Source: Metopolophium dirhodum
Lineage: Eukaryota > Arthropoda > Insecta > Hemiptera > Aphididae
DNA length: 64,000 bases
Assembly (NCBI RefSeq): GCF_019925205.1
Contig: NC_083566.1
Location: 33,356,001-33,420,000, forward strand
Reading direction: 5' to 3'
Positions 25,250-39,729 of the stretch are shown here, piece by piece. A program made the position numbers and the translations under genes. Each line of letters starts with the position of its first letter. Position 1 is the stretch's first letter. Under the pieces are notes generated by a model. It was not told where the DNA came from. It saw only the letters and a list, made by a program, of their open reading frames with translations, and made no database searches.

Positions 25250-28200
25250 TATGTATATTGTATACAGGTATGCAGATATCATAAATTCATTATATTTATT
25301 AGTCATGTAATCCTCGTCAACTACCATTATTATAGAAAGAAATCTACAGACACTTGAAAATGACAAAACATGATTAATCATTGAAAGCCTGTTTTAATAG
25401 TATAATAATATTTTTTGACATTATACTTTTTTCGGAGTGCATATTGGTTTTCAGAGTTTGCGTCAATATTGTAATTCAATCAATTTTCTATATTTCTATA
25501 TTTTACATACAGATTGAATGCATAATACATTCTTTAATTTTACAACGTCGAATTGTATCAGTTCGATGATAACTATTAAGTATTATAGTTAACTTGGTGA
25601 TACATTGTGTTCTATTCACATTGGGTATAGGTATAAATGTATAATATTATATTGTTAAAATGCATTCACTTAAAATAAAAGTAACTTTTGATGTTTACAA
25701 TATTATAAGTTATAAACTTATAACACAATTAGTTTAAGGTTAAATGACTTAAGTTGTATTAATTACTATAGTTAATAGGTACCCATGTAGTATAGTAATT
25801 ACACGTCTTGTACCTATTATACAATATTATATAGGTACCTTCATAATATAATGAGATAAAACTGCAGCAATTATCGTTTAAATTTTAGTTCGTTTATCAA
25901 AAAAGTTAGTTGTTCATGAAAATTTACAAAGAAACGGAGAAAGTAATTTAAATTAACCCAGATAATATTATATTAATAACTATATTATTATAATATAATA
26001 CGAAAAATAAAAAAAAAATTGACTACAGACACACGTTTTAAACGATTATTGTCATCAATAAAACTCAAGTGATTCAGTTTAATAACATTTATCTGAAAAA
26101 TTAATATTCATGAATGTTTCCGAACAATTAATATTCTACGAGTTCCAATGAGCATCAGAATAGGATATCATTTTGAAATAAGGTCATAGAAAAATGTATT
26201 ATACAAAATTCTTTCGTACGTAAAATGCTTGGGACAAATTTTATTTTGAAAATTAATTTTGAACACGATCATTATAATATAGAGCATAATACTTAATGTT
26301 TTCTAAAATGTCGCTTTAGTTTGTACTAACAAGTTACATGTAACTGGCGTCACTGCTCATTGATAATTAGCCGTTTGTTCAGTGTGCCTCTTATTAGTAT
26401 AATTACGGCAGCATTATAATAACAAAATGTATCTTTTGAAGTGTCACTAAAGTTACACACATTTGGACGAACATATGTTTACACGCTTAAAAGGACTGCT
26501 GCAGGTACTTATACTTACAAGTCCAAAATTTAATATTAAATAATTTGTTGTTTTATGTGAAACAAAGTTAAGGAACTCTACAGTTTCGAATAAAGCGTTT
26601 TTTTTCATTAAAAATACATGTTTCTCTTGAGACGCATATATAGGTACCAGATAGTGCGATAAAGACTATCCTGAGTCACATTTTAAGTAACCGAAAAGTT
26701 CGACTTTCCTGCAATTTTCAATATTTCCTTACCTCAAGTTTACATAAATTATGTTATGCGGGAATCGGGAAATTTGTGATTTTTTTCTAAAATATTTCAA
26801 TCGGCAATTATAGCATTAAAATTTATAATTATATCATTATGACATTATGATTATTTGTATGAATAACTCCTGAGTACCTATACTTATTGTTATTATATTT
26901 ATTAAGTCTAAATATATTATTGTGCGGTAGCCGGTAATTGTATGATTATAATTTGTAAATTATAAATGTTTATAAAATATGAAATATACTAACTAAAACA
27001 CTTATCATAATATAATATATAATAGCGTACAGTATTATTAGAGTTTATTCAAACGATTAAAATAAATGAATAAAATAATACAAAAAAAAACAATCACAAG
27101 ACACAAATTATTGTTTAATCTGTGAGAATTAATTCAGTTTAACTAGTGAGGTAAAATAATACGAGTATATGTTTTGTTTGCTTGTATGTATAACAATAAT
27201 ATTGGTACAGTGAGTCGGTAATCGGTTTTAACACTAAATTTAAGTGGACATATTTTATTAATTTTTTATTAATTATAAACTTATTTTTTATTTTTAGAAT
27301 TTTATAAATCATTTAGGTTATTGTGATAAATAATTGTATAATGTATATTTACACCAGCAACTGGCTAGTACTACCATACACTACCTCAGCCCAGTGTATC
27401 GTTTTTTTTTTTATGAAATAATATCCTAAAAAAATCGTTTGTGATCTTTCGTCAGAAACAGAATTGTAGAGCTTTGATATTATTATGACATTATTTAAAA
27501 TAAATAAATTATAAACGTTAAACAACTTAAACGGCACGCGTCGTTTTTTTGATTATGTTTCGATTAAAAACGAAGTCATTGTCAAAATGTCGAAATCCTA
27601 TATGTATCCATAATATATCATATCCCCCAGGGTGTTAAAATAGTTACTTCATATCAACGTATTAGGATCAGTTTTGACGTTTCCAACAACATTATACGAT
27701 ATACGCACATGTTTTAATAGTGTATAATAATATAATATACTATACAGTTTAAATTCCGCGACAAACCTAAAGTAAACACAATAAATAATTTGTATATTAT
27801 GCTCTAGGTCCAACATTATACAAAAAATCCGCAAAATCAAAAAGTTGAAAAAAATTATGTTCCATTTAATATAATACTTATTACAGTGAGGAAAGATGTG
27901 TACGTAGTACAATAATCGGATTATTTTATAGTAAGTTAACCACCAATCGGGGTTGTTATGCTTTAAACATGAATTTAAAACATTTGTTTCAAACGTTTTG
28001 TTCATTGTTTAAAACGAATGAAACATGTTTAAAACAGTGTAAAATTCAAGTGAATACTGTGTTTTTTTATTTGGTTTATTATTAATATTAAATAATAGAT
28101 ATCCTTCAGAAAAAAAGTTTAAGTATTTAATAATTATATATCTATTACCTACCATCCTTCATTTTAATTTAATTTTTTAATTTTATTGAATAAATTACCA

Positions 28201-28555
28201 AATTTAAAATTTTGATTTTGATTTCTGAAAAGTTGGTGTGCGTGCAACACGCGGTAGTGCATGTTTTTTGGTTTAGTATAATATGATGTTTGTTCGTTTT
28301 GTACTTTTATGTGCCGCTTTGAGCAGAACTATAATTTAAATATAATTATATTTATATCAATTTTTTATATAATTTTTTCTTTTTAATTTTTAAGATATGG
28401 TAGCCGGTAATGTCATAACGGAATCATTTTAATAAACAAACCACATTAGCATATTACGTATTATTTTGAGTTATGTAGCACATAGGTATTTATGTACGAT
28501 GCACATATTTTGGTCGTATAAATACATATTTTTGTAATATAAACACATACACACT
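25250..28555. other. Non-coding stretch
   Basis: No gene recognised. Scattered short frames are rich in Ile, Tyr and Phe, as expected by chance in AT-rich DNA. Confidence 0.4.
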
Positions 28556-28557
28556 AC

Positions 28558-28955
28558 CAAATACCTTGGCCTGATTTTGACAAACGTCCAGCATGGGCTA
28601 AACACATTCACACTACAAAATTAAAGTTAAACGAACGACTCTACACCTTCTCAAACACATCCTCGGCAAGTTATCAAAACTAAACTACGCATATATTATC
28701 TTCTTCTTAAGCCCGCCCGGTTGTGCGGTATGCACTACACTGCTCTGGGGAACTGCAAAAAAAAATCAAATACACAAAAAATACAGATGTTCCAATCAAA
28801 AATCCTTAGACTCGTAACTAATGTTCCTCCTTATGGCTCAACCACACTCTCCAAATAGATATCCACATTTCTAATGTCGCTGAAACAACCCAGCTATACT
28901 GCTTTGAATTCGGAAATTTCCTTAAAAATCACACCATTTTAAACTATTTTTTTTT
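28558..28955 (+). pseudogene. LINE (Jockey-like) reverse transcriptase, C-terminal fragment
   Basis: The frame reading DKRPAWAKHIHTTKLKLNER runs to a stop near 28680. After frame changes, KIQMFQSKILRLVTNVPPY (about 28785-28840) matches the tail also found at 14588. At least two frameshifts and several stops. It is a fragment with no catalytic domain. Confidence 0.75.
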
Positions 28956-28969
28956 ATCGTATCTCATAA

Positions 28970-31900
28970 GAATACTTATTATGATTATTGAAGTGTCGCC
29001 GCATTAGTTTTCCCCTAGCTGGCTCTGCAAGACTTCGGATAGCTATTATAGTCTATTCTCAATCTTCGAGGTGCTGTTTTCTCGTGGAAACGGTTGGAAT
29101 TTTAGTTAAACAAATAACAACACTAATAATTTCAATTTAACAAAAATCGAAACGTTATAACTCATAATGCATAGTACTTACTAGAATTATGAGACTCGCA
29201 AACCGTTGACGTTACTATCAGCCGTAATAATCGTTTAATATCGTAATATAACATTTATTTTATATTCCGGTTTTATATTTCTACACACTAAAGTATAATA
29301 TTATATACTATCGTAATTCATAATATTATATACATCGCGCACGAATAAAATTAACATTATGTACGTTTAAACGTGCACGACATTTGTGCTTATAACACGT
29401 ATATATTATGAAGGAAAAATCTACAGGTAAATATATTAAAATATATATTATATAGGTAGCTGGTGTAGGAAAATACGCATTTGTATATATTATATATATT
29501 TGTTTTCGAATATGCACGCGTGGTTAGTGTACAATATAATAATATTATTATCATTATTATTTACAACTAAACGAAATATACCATATTGTACTTTTTGAAT
29601 TCATCTACCGTGCCGAAAATATTTTCTTTGCTGATATTATACGCGTGAAAAAACAAAATCTTATAAGTACAATGTTTACGTCATATATATATAATATATA
29701 TATACAACGCAGTAGTACATACTGAGAAAAAAAAGTAATCTTTCGCGCGGGAATACGATGTTACACGCAATAATTATTGTAAAGTGAAATGTGCATTAAG
29801 TATGTCTTGTTGTACGATAATAATATTATACCCTGTTATAAGTACTTATAACTTATAATATCAACATTGGGCTGTTAACTCGTACGTTGGTCGAACAATC
29901 ACGTTCGTCCGATTATGATGTATACGATTATGTAATACGAATTTATAGTAATAAATTATATTGCATGGACTTAGGTATCGAAATCTCGACAAATATTTTC
30001 GGGACATGTCCCTATCAGCTGGTCACCCTAGACCCTTTTCCATAATGTAGCTTCTACCTACCTTACGAATAGAGAAAATAAATGAGGAGGTATTACCAAG
30101 CATACGTCAAATTCATATTTTGTATGTTCCTCGTGAAATGACAACAACGTTATTTTAAAATTGTTATTCATATATTTTCCGGTTCTTCTTAGAAACTAGA
30201 AACTGCTTAAAAAGGTTTCATCCGTAGTTGATACCTGCGTATAACCAAGATATTTACTCTCAAAAAATTACGCTTTTTCTCAGCTAAAATTAACTACCCA
30301 ATGATGAATGACTGTATACAGTCGACCCACATTCTGTCACCACAACAACAATTGTAGGCTGTAGCTTGTAGGTACGCGATATTGTTCTTTTTATAATTAC
30401 TGCAACCACGCTTCGCCACTCCATTCATAAGTATGACGTTTAATATTTTATAATCGATAGTAAAAGAACTATAGAATCCTAGCTCGGTAGATCATTTCTT
30501 CGATGATAATGAGCATAACAATTCGTACCGTCGTCGTAAATTGTGGATTTTCGTTAAACCTATAATATTAAAGCGTATTGATTGAATACATTTCCATGGT
30601 GAAATTATTATAAGTAAAGCTTTTTTGTGACGCAATGAGCGAGTTCATATTATTTTCCAAGAATATTCTTCAATATGCGCAAGAATATATTTTCAAATTA
30701 TATTTTATGTTTTGAGTGATAAAAAATAGTTTGACGGAATAAGCTATTTTTTTTATAAATCATCTAATGAAAATATGAAAATTCTCAAAAACAATCGAAT
30801 TTCATTCGAATAACAAATTGATTCAACTATAATATAACGTAATGATTTGTAATTATATAATTTCACGATTGATGCATATTTTATTATTTTAATCATTTTT
30901 CCATTACAAACTAAGTATTTGAAGTGTTTAATGTAATAACACAGATTTTATAAAACATGTAATGTTCATACCTAGTTAAAGAACATATAATATAACATAA
31001 ATACACGATAAACTACGATAGTATAATGTGTCACCTAATTTTTAGAAAAATACTTAAGGGTGCCGTGAGACAAAAAAGAATGGGAAAAACCTCAGATTTA
31101 ATGCATGTTATGTACAAACCGAACAGTTAAAGCTATATAATACTTTAAAAAAAACTACAATAGTAAAAAAAAATCTCTACTTTTTCAAATAAAAATTAAT
31201 AATTTAAAACTTATAATCGTCGTTTCTTTATCCGAAAGCAACCGAAAGATCCTCTAGGCCCTAGGGAATTGAAGCAACAGTAAATACCAGTTTATTAGTA
31301 TAGTTTAGTCGCCATTATCTGTGGAAAAACGGTTTCGTGCAAACATAATTAATGACTTGCCATCAAGATTGTAATCCAATTTTATGAATTAATTTTTGAA
31401 ATCGCTTATTATTTAAGCACGATGTTATGCGACGCCTACAAGTAAAATATGTAACTTGAAGTTTATTTCCTCGCTCCAGTAATTCACGGAAATGTACGTT
31501 ATAATAAATAGGTACTAATAATAATATTATTAACATAACATATTATGTTTGTATACAAATTACACAATAGCATTAGTGTTTAAAAAGAAAAAGGCGTATA
31601 TGCAACTATATCAATAAAATTACGCTTGAACTTGAAAATAACTGTTGAAATGTATAACATACTATACCTTCTAGTTGTACGAAATGGGTCGATATCAAAA
31701 CGGTGACAAAAAAAAAAATAAATAATAAACGTGAATGTAAAAACCCGCTGTTTAGTATAAGAATAAACCCAGCATTTGGTGTGTTTCAGAAAAAGGTAAA
31801 ATCAGATAGGACCTATATGTATTTAAAACTAAACTATAAACCTAGCGAAATATTGTAGAAATGTCTTAATCATTCCCATACAGCCATACCCAAATATAAT

Positions 31901-31975
31901 GCGCCTTAAACAAAACATTATTATATAAATTATTTTGTAATAAATTAAATACGCTTTTACGAAATTCGTGTTATT
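28970..31975. other. Non-coding stretch
   Basis: No gene seen. An isolated transposon-like end, TAGGGTGACCAGCTGATAGG on the minus strand, lies near 30010-30030, without a partner. Confidence 0.4.
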
Positions 31976-31983
31976 ATCATTAA

Positions 31984-32393
31984 GAGGATTTCAGCGCACT
32001 ATTTCTCTCTCTGGCTCGTTTACCAGAACCAACCTCGTGTTATTCTTTTTAGTATTAGATAGAGAGTTGACCTACTATCAAATATAATGTTTGGAAAATT
32101 ATCTATGTTTTTACAATGGCTGTGTTCACGTTATTTACATTATTTAGCCAGTATACGAGTATGTAAAATGTTACTACTATTTAAAAATTCTCATAGTATT
32201 TTGCTTTAAAATTGAAATACTTTAAAAAAAATTCATCGTAAGACACATATTAAAACGTTCTAAACTTTAAGTTTGATATTAGGTCAATTCACTGTAATTC
32301 TTAAGGTAACAACACAAGGTTTGTTCTACAGAACGCAAATTTGCTAAGTTGCACGTCAGACAGTGAAAACAAATATAGTGCGCTGACATCCTC
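31984..32393. mobile_element. TTAA-target MITE (410 bp)
   Basis: The 19-bp terminal inverted repeats GAGGATTTCAGCGCACTAT and (inverted) GAGGATGTCAGCGCACTAT differ at one base. They are flanked by TTAA at 31980-31983 and 32394-32397. A TTAA duplication is the hallmark of piggyBac-type integration. No coding capacity, so the family is inferred from the target site alone. Confidence 0.8.
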
Positions 32394-32399
32394 TTAACG

Positions 32400-34300
32400 C
32401 CACGACGTTTAAGTATTGAAAAAAGTTCTCTCTCAACACTGCTGGCTGTGACCTACATGTTTTTCTTGCGTCGTTGTTCTCCGGTTATAGTTTCAATCGT
32501 TTGAAATTTTAAGTTTTCAAATTTTTTTATAATTGAGTGTCATTTCTGCGTTAGTAGATTTTTTATTTTTAACTACAGCATACGTTTTTACTGAAATTTA
32601 TTAGATAAATGTTAATGGAATTATATTTTACTATACTGTGCAGATACTACATATTATATTTGGTACGCATGGTCACATAAATTAGATTTTATTGTTTATT
32701 TTACAGACATTTTTACAAGTCACAACAGGTTGAAAAAGCATCACCTGTTTAGGTAATCGACTGGAAGCTTGCCCGTAAAACATTATTTCTTTTCTTTACT
32801 AAACTGGCAACAGACTAATCATAAATTGTATTTCCGACTTTTGAACGCGATCATTAATCGTCTTAATGAAGCTTAGTGTATCACATCTTGCAGCCGACAC
32901 CATTAAACGCAAAACTCTAAGGAAAGGGATTGGTTTATTTCATTCCTTTTCTTTAGCGTTTTGCTTGGTCCAAAAAAAAATTGACGGTAATAACGATTAC
33001 AATGAGTAATTTTTAAGGTGTTTTTCACGAAAGATATTATATGTACTTAACATTCAGTTAAACTGATTGAATTCAATCTTATTTAAACCAAAACGTTTTA
33101 ATGAAACTTAACGAATAGGGCTTTTAAAATATATACATGCCTACACATATGACCGTCTATACCTAAGTAGTTTCTCTGGACTATGAAATATAATATGTTT
33201 GAATTATAATACCGAAAAGCTGATCGTTGAACGTATTATACAATTTTGCTTAAAACGAGATAAAAAGTTTGTTGTTTTAAAAAAACAATTTTTGTTTTAT
33301 AGTTTTATTCATAATATTATGTATCATAAATTAACATTTGAAATTTTGTCGGATGCGTTAAAATGCCCGCTATATTGTTGTTAGCAGGTTGGCAACAGAG
33401 TATAAAAATACATTATTCGTTAAATTCGGGACGCATATAGGACGTGTCGTGTATGTATGGTTATGTTATACATTATAAATGTGTAACCTTATTTCCAGAA
33501 AAAAAGTAAAAAAGTACACAGTGTACAGACTGAATTTATTTTATATGTCCTGCCGTCCGTATGTATGACTTAGATTAATCGCATACATATTTAATATTTT
33601 AATTATATATTGTGTACAACTATACTGTTTGTGCTTTTGAATAATCTAAAAGTTGATATTTAAATAGGTATAATACAAAAATGTTAACACTTTGGGACTC
33701 AAACAGTCAAAATGATTTATAAAATACAATAAAAGCAACCCTCAGGATTTACTAAAACAAATTAAAAATATATTATACTGAGCCAAAGGTATACTATTAT
33801 CGCGAACATTAACGGCGGTAGATAGATCGTAAAGCTGGTTTATAATACTATCTGCGTTATAGCTCATAATACAGTATTCGGAAAAGTGTTGGGATTTATA
33901 TTATTTTATGTGATCAACTAACTGTTTGAATAAACAAAAAATTTAACTACATTTGTAGTCGAATTTTAAATGTTATATTCCTTTGAATCGATCGAGTGTT
34001 AGGAAATCACAAAAAAAAAAAATTACAATCGGTATATAACGAAGATTCTAGCGCATGAACGCAGAAAAACTGTTAAATAACAGTCCAAAGGCATATTATT
34101 ATATATTATAATATAATATAATATTATGTATTATTAGTGATTATGAGTTGACAGTCTGATATTCTAAATAATTAATATTCGAGCAAGATGAAAAAATAAA
34201 TGGTCTTTATATTATTTTTTATTACAAGATTTTTGTTTCATATTATTATTCCAAATAAAGGACACCGCCTACAATAATAATACATTGTGACATATATACG
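32400..34300. other. Non-coding stretch
   Basis: No gene recognised. Confidence 0.4.
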
Positions 34301-34439
34301 ATAAAGCGTATTATTATTATTATTACGCCGGGCCAGTGGACTGTCGCAGTCGCAGTCGGAGAGGAAATCTAAACTATAAAACGACGTCGTCCTTTGTGTA
34401 AGCTGTGACGACAAACCGCGGTGACGGAAGGGTTGGGGT

Positions 34440-35600
34440 AATTGTGGTAATATAATACTGCGCTCTGGCCCGAGGATCTATGTATTATTGTATAAAGTAT
34501 AAGCGGACTGAGTATAATATAATATATATATCTATATATTCGTAAGAAAAGAACTTCGAGGACATATTATTATTGTACTGCATGCGCCGGCCGCAGTATG
34601 ACAACAATCATATAGGCGCACCTAGAACCAAATTTGGGTGGGGCTAGCAGATACGGGCGAGATGGGTGGCAATCGTGATAATACAAAGTGTCCGGTATAT
34701 ATATATATAATAGCGTAAATATAAAAAACGCAATAAGACACGTGCAATTTTTTCACAAATGAATTATTGGATCGTGATTATATTCATAGTAACATCTCTG
34801 ACTTAAGTGTGAAAAATAACGCCTGACATATATAGAAGAAGGCGTGGAATTGAAGTTTTCGATGACTCGCTCACAGACGCTCCCTGCACCATAGGGGGGG
34901 GGGGAAGGATTCAGTCCCCTCAAATGTCTGCGAAGTCCGCCTAATTCAAAATTCAGATTTTGCTAATTGTTCCTTCGTTGTCTTCTGCCCCATAATGGAA
35001 AAAACCAAGGTTAAATGGCACTTCACGAAAAAATGCTATTGCCTACACAAATACACGAGAAATCAGCCTAATAACGGATACCGAAAAATATAATAAAACG
35101 TGAGAACAAATTCTGCCAACTTGAAATTAGATGCTATATCCCGGACACCTTATACAGGTAATTCTGTGCTTTGGCCCAGGGATCAATATTTTTGTAATTA
35201 AGTATAAACTGACTGCGTATATTATAATATCATATATATTATATATTATAATTGAATTCGTAAGAAAAGAGTCTATTCGTGAACGCCTGCAAACAATGCA
35301 ACCATGTAGGCACTAAGACCAAATTTTGGTGGGAGGGTGACAGCGACGGACAGGACGGTGGTAATCGTGTTAATAAAGGATGTCCAGAAAGAAGCGCTGA
35401 ATTATAAAACGCAATAAACCACAGAGGTTCATTTTTTTCAGAAATTGTATTTTTTATTGTGTGTTATTAATGTTTTTCTTGTTTATTACGATTTAAATGT
35501 GACAAATAACACCCTGGCATAATATGTCCTACACTAAGGAGGTACGGCATTGAAGCATGCGCTAATTGAAGATTTCGATGACTCGCTCACAAACGTCCAA
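34440..35600 (+). repeat. Tandem duplication, two units about 0.71 kb apart
   Basis: Copy A (34440-34900) and copy B (35150-35600) share, in order, CTGYGCTYTGGCCC, AAGTATAARCKGACTG, TTCGTAAGAAAAGA, CCAAATTTKGGTGG, AAACGCAATAA and GATGACTCGCTCACARACG. Spacing is 706-716 bp. A G11 tract follows copy A near 34900. Confidence 0.75.
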
Positions 35601-35831
35601 CTGCATATCATTAACGAATCTTTTGATCTCTCGCTGCTTTTTTTATTCCGGAATCTTTCGGGGTTCGACCAAAGGGGGACGGATCTGTAGCCCTCATATT
35701 TTATCATTATTAGTCTAACGTGTGGATATTTCCTATACACCTCTCTGCAGAGCTGGTATATATTTGTGAAAGCTTTTAACAAATTTAAATGTACATCAAT
35801 AATTGTATTAATATTGTATTATATTAATCCA

Positions 35832-36200
35832 CAGTATGATTCAGCAAGCATGCAACCTCCCCCCCCCCCCTCTCACCACCGTTTTTCCTTCAATGATTCA
35901 TTGGAATTTTTAAATATAGTTATGGACCATATTTTTGATTATTATTTAGATATTTTATAAGTACAAAACCAGCTTAATAATTCTAAGAATTAAAAGTAAA
36001 AAGGCTGATGCTCATTTGAAAAAATGACACATGATTTTTCTTAAATTGTATAATAAATCTAAGAATTTGTCAAATTTGAGGTACAGTCATCACATTTAGC
36101 TGATTGTATGTCGCATTAAACAAGACATTTTTCGTAACTTATCACATCCAATATAAATTCCCCAAGATATGGGTGCCTAGTTGCGCCTATAACAACGCGT
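35832..36200. mobile_element. Partial TACAGGGTG-family element
   Basis: The end CAGTATGATTCAGCAAGCATG is the same left terminus as the copies at 13232 and 41969. It is followed by a C10 run and no right end, so the 3' limit is a guess. Confidence 0.4.
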
Positions 36201-36239
36201 TCGTATGAATGTATAATATTATATCATAATCATATTGAT

Positions 36240-36480
36240 GACAGTGGTAGTGTGGGGGAAAGGGCGGTAACCGGTATCATGGTTGTTAGGTGTCGTACTA
36301 CGAGTCGTGCCAACGGCGAAGAAAAAAGTTCGCTGCGCGTGTATATAGAAACGATACTTCAAAGAGGAAAACGGGTAAGAGCGATGAGACGAAGGGAGAG
36401 ACTATTTCGTGGGACGAGTCGACGGCGAGGTGAGACGGACACTGGAAACATCGTTTAGTCGACAGCTGCAGGTTCGGTTC
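36240..36480 (+). promoter_or_regulatory. GC-rich patch, candidate first exon or promoter
   Basis: CpG-rich purine-heavy DNA in an AT-rich setting, with a 68-codon open frame of mostly Arg and Glu (36252-36458) that looks like chance. It may be a 5' UTR. No TATA box or splice donor can be assigned. Confidence 0.3.
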
Positions 36481-36651
36481 GAGTTAAAACAATATCGTAT
36501 AATAAATTAAAGAACTAACGTTTCAAAGAGTTTTGCGTCATTAAATCGAATAAAGCATAATATATATATATTATATATATGAAGCACGACGTTTCCCCAA
36601 AACTCATCCCTGTACAGTTACTACAGTATATCTTATACCGTAAAATATATA

Positions 36652-37739
36652 CAGGATGGATACTCAAAATATCACCTCAATTTCTTCTTCTATAACGCAG
36701 TTATTCAAAAGCTCATTTTTAAAAAAATACACTGTAATGATATGCTCACACATCATTATAATAAATAAACTAAAATCTTACAGAATAATAAATAACGGCC
36801 AGACTGTCGTTCGTAGAAATCGGTCATCCCCAATAAAACTATTTTCACCGACAAAAAGGTCTTTGCCGCCGGAGAGAAATCTAGTTCGGGGAAATACAAA
36901 AACCTTTGATAAAACCACCTACCACTCTCTGGTCGGCATACCGTGTCGTCCCTTAAACCAGTGCATGAGCACCAACCACCAAAGTAACAACCTCTCAAGT
37001 ACCAAAGAAACCGATTTCAACGAGCGACAACTGGACTTCTTATGCAAGCAATAATCTGTGCGTTCGTTAATTCAATTTGTGTATTTGAAGTAGTACTTTA
37101 TTTTATCTAAAACCTAAAACTCCTACAATATTGTCTACGAACAACTGCGAATCAGGTAAGGCATTTAATATAATATTTTATATTTATTGCGTTAATACAC
37201 TATATGTGCTTTTTACATAAAATTACATTGTACGGTGTATTTGATCTAATTCTCGAATACACGATCTCGAGAGCCCTCCGAACACCTGGAGGAAGGTAAT
37301 AACTTAATTCTACTACTCTAACTTTTACTATTTTAATATAACTATCGACAGGAGTTGTATTTATATTCGTATTTTTATTTTATCTTATTTCTAAGTTATT
37401 ACAACACTATTGAAAATTATATTTTCAAATCCTTGAGAATTCCTGTATTACTTAGTAGGCACTTACTTAAAGACTGTCCTGTGGATGTACAAACTTCTAT
37501 TTTTTCCCATTTCTACTCTAAATTGTCCACTAAATAATGTACAGCAAAAAGGAAACTTCTCATCTGGAAAATCAGAAGTTTTTGTATCGGCACAGGACAA
37601 TATTTGAGTATTATAAAAAATCTGGAGAATTTTAAAATATAATCTTTAAGTATGTTTAAAAATTTCAAAAATCATAGTTCGAATAAACGTATTATGGAAG
37701 AATAAAAATGCGGGTTAGCATGCCTGGCGTATCATCCTG
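36652..37739. mobile_element. Tc1/mariner-like MITE, TACAGGGTG family, copy 2 (1088 bp)
   Basis: The left end CAGGATGGATACTC and the right end GCATGCCTGGCGTATCATCCTG (inverted) lie between TA dinucleotides. The right subterminal block AAAATGCGGGTTAGCATGCC closely matches copy 1. A 132-codon open frame at 36656-37054 shows no domain I recognise and starts inside the terminal repeat, so I do not call it a gene. Confidence 0.65.
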
Positions 37740-37744
37740 TATAT

Positions 37745-39025
37745 TATAATCATCAATAACCATAATATTATATCTAAATTAAAAACATTTTAAGGACTTA
37801 AGTTATTTAGTTGGCATACACAAAAAATATTTATTTAATTATTACATCTGTCATAACAGTATCTTTATTCCATACGAGAAGATTCATTCGTTTTTGTTAT
37901 TTTTATTATTCAAGTCCGCGGAAACGGCGAAGAGAGATCTCGACGTGACTGCGGGTTAATATGGGAACTGCAAATTGCAATAACGCACTATATATTATAC
38001 CTATTTATATTTTTGTATGACAACCTATATTGTTACGGGGCCGCGGACCGTCAATGATAACGTTTTCAAGTGCAGGTGGAGCAGCTTTGTAACGTGAGGA
38101 CAAAACGGCAACATACACTCTGTTTAATAGTAAATGTGGTTGACGTACCGCCCGCACTAGTATTATAATATTATATTATTATTATATCCTGGTGTTATAC
38201 TGTTGTAATATTTAACAATATTTTTATCGAAACCGTAATATTGCAACGATCGAAGAAATATTTTTCTCGTTTTCTACTCCGCGGTTTTAACCGGGCGCGT
38301 GGTATTGACGATATCGCTTGGTATATTATTATTATTATACTATATTGTGACGACCAATTGTTGTTACTCAATTTTTCTTGATTTTTTTTTAAATATGTAT
38401 TACGAAATAAAAAAACCTATACGGACGGTATGCTTGATCGTTATCAAACCGAAACGTGTTACCTACCGCGACTTACCGCGGTGTGTGATTCGACCGAAGA
38501 AAATTAGTTATAGCAGGTACCTATTGAAATCGAATTTTTGATAAAACATTAAATGGAATTATATTGACCTACATAATGTGAATAAAATATTTTCTTTTAT
38601 CACATTTGAACACTGTGCACTCTTCCGGGTTGCACTACTAACAATTTGAAGCGACATATTATTGCACTATATTATGATTAACTCGGTATTGATATTAATC
38701 GTTTTTTTATAATATTTCTTAAATAACTGAGGTTAAAAAATTCCTAAATATAATAAAAATAATATAATTTATTGCAGATGAGTCATAAAATATAGAGAAA
38801 GATAATATTTAATAAGCAATTTGTAAGGTCATACAATAAGCATAATCATACTTGAATACGGATGAAATGAGTTCATATTAAATGGGAACTGAAAATAAAA
38901 TATAAAAAAAAGAAATAACAACATTTATCAAACACAGTAGAAAAATATATTATTAATACTTACATTTCTTATAGCTGTCGAAATGATTAAAATTGGCTAA
39001 ATTAACATTATATTTACCCACGTAA
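37745..39025. other. Non-coding stretch with a CpG-richer patch
   Basis: 37910-38160 and about 38275-38310 are GC-richer and might be untranslated exon. No coding evidence. Confidence 0.35.
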
Positions 39026-39029
39026 TAAA

Positions 39030-39720
39030 AATATGTCACTAATCTGCGTATTAAATATTAATACATCATTGTTCGTTTTGAATTTTAACAAACAATATAC
39101 TAATGCAAACACAAATTCTGCATGTCTGGGCCGAGGACGAAAAAATCGTTCGCACGTCAACACCATAATTCGGCACGGATAAGTTATTCATAATATGACG
39201 ATGAATGTTGTCAACATTTTTCGACACTTCAAAAATTATAATTATGAATATTATTTAACAGTGAATTAGGTATCGTGATTATAGTGTTTTTATTTTTTTT
39301 TTGGTCAATTTGGTTTGCCATTATAGGGTGTTATAGGAAGGTGCAGTGCGGGGAAATGGTCGCTTAGGCGAAAGGCACAACTAGGACCCAAATTGTTGGT
39401 GGTGGTTGGGCTGTTTGTGGTCTTCGTATTTTTTTTTTCATGTTAATCTGTGTAAAAATACTCTGAATACTCCAAACACCTCATCTCAACGCCAAGTTAA
39501 ACACTTGTATATTCACGTAACTTTGTGACTTAATGGTGGGGAGGGAGAGAGTGGAAAATCGACCAATTAAAAATTCCTAAACATAATGTCACTGATTTAT
39601 ATTACACTTCGTTACGGTTTTTAACAAAAACACTGGCGTGGGCCGAGGACGAAAAAATCGGCCACACCATAATTCAGTCATCTCGAGAAAGTAAATATTA
39701 TATGGCTGACAATAATTAAT
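39030..39720 (+). repeat. Tandem duplication, about 0.51 kb spacing
   Basis: GGCCGAGGACGAAAAAATCG occurs at about 39129 and 39640, followed in both by CACACCATAATTC-like sequence and preceded by GTCACTRATYT and TTTTAACAAA. Confidence 0.7.
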
Positions 39721-39729
39721 TAACTATAA

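Noticed and set aside
27649..28005. 118-codon minus-strand frame
   Set aside because: Rich in Ile, Tyr and Leu as in random AT-rich DNA; no domain or splice context.
36656..37054. 132-codon open frame
   Set aside because: Starts inside a MITE terminal repeat, shows no domain and has an overlapping frame on the other strand.
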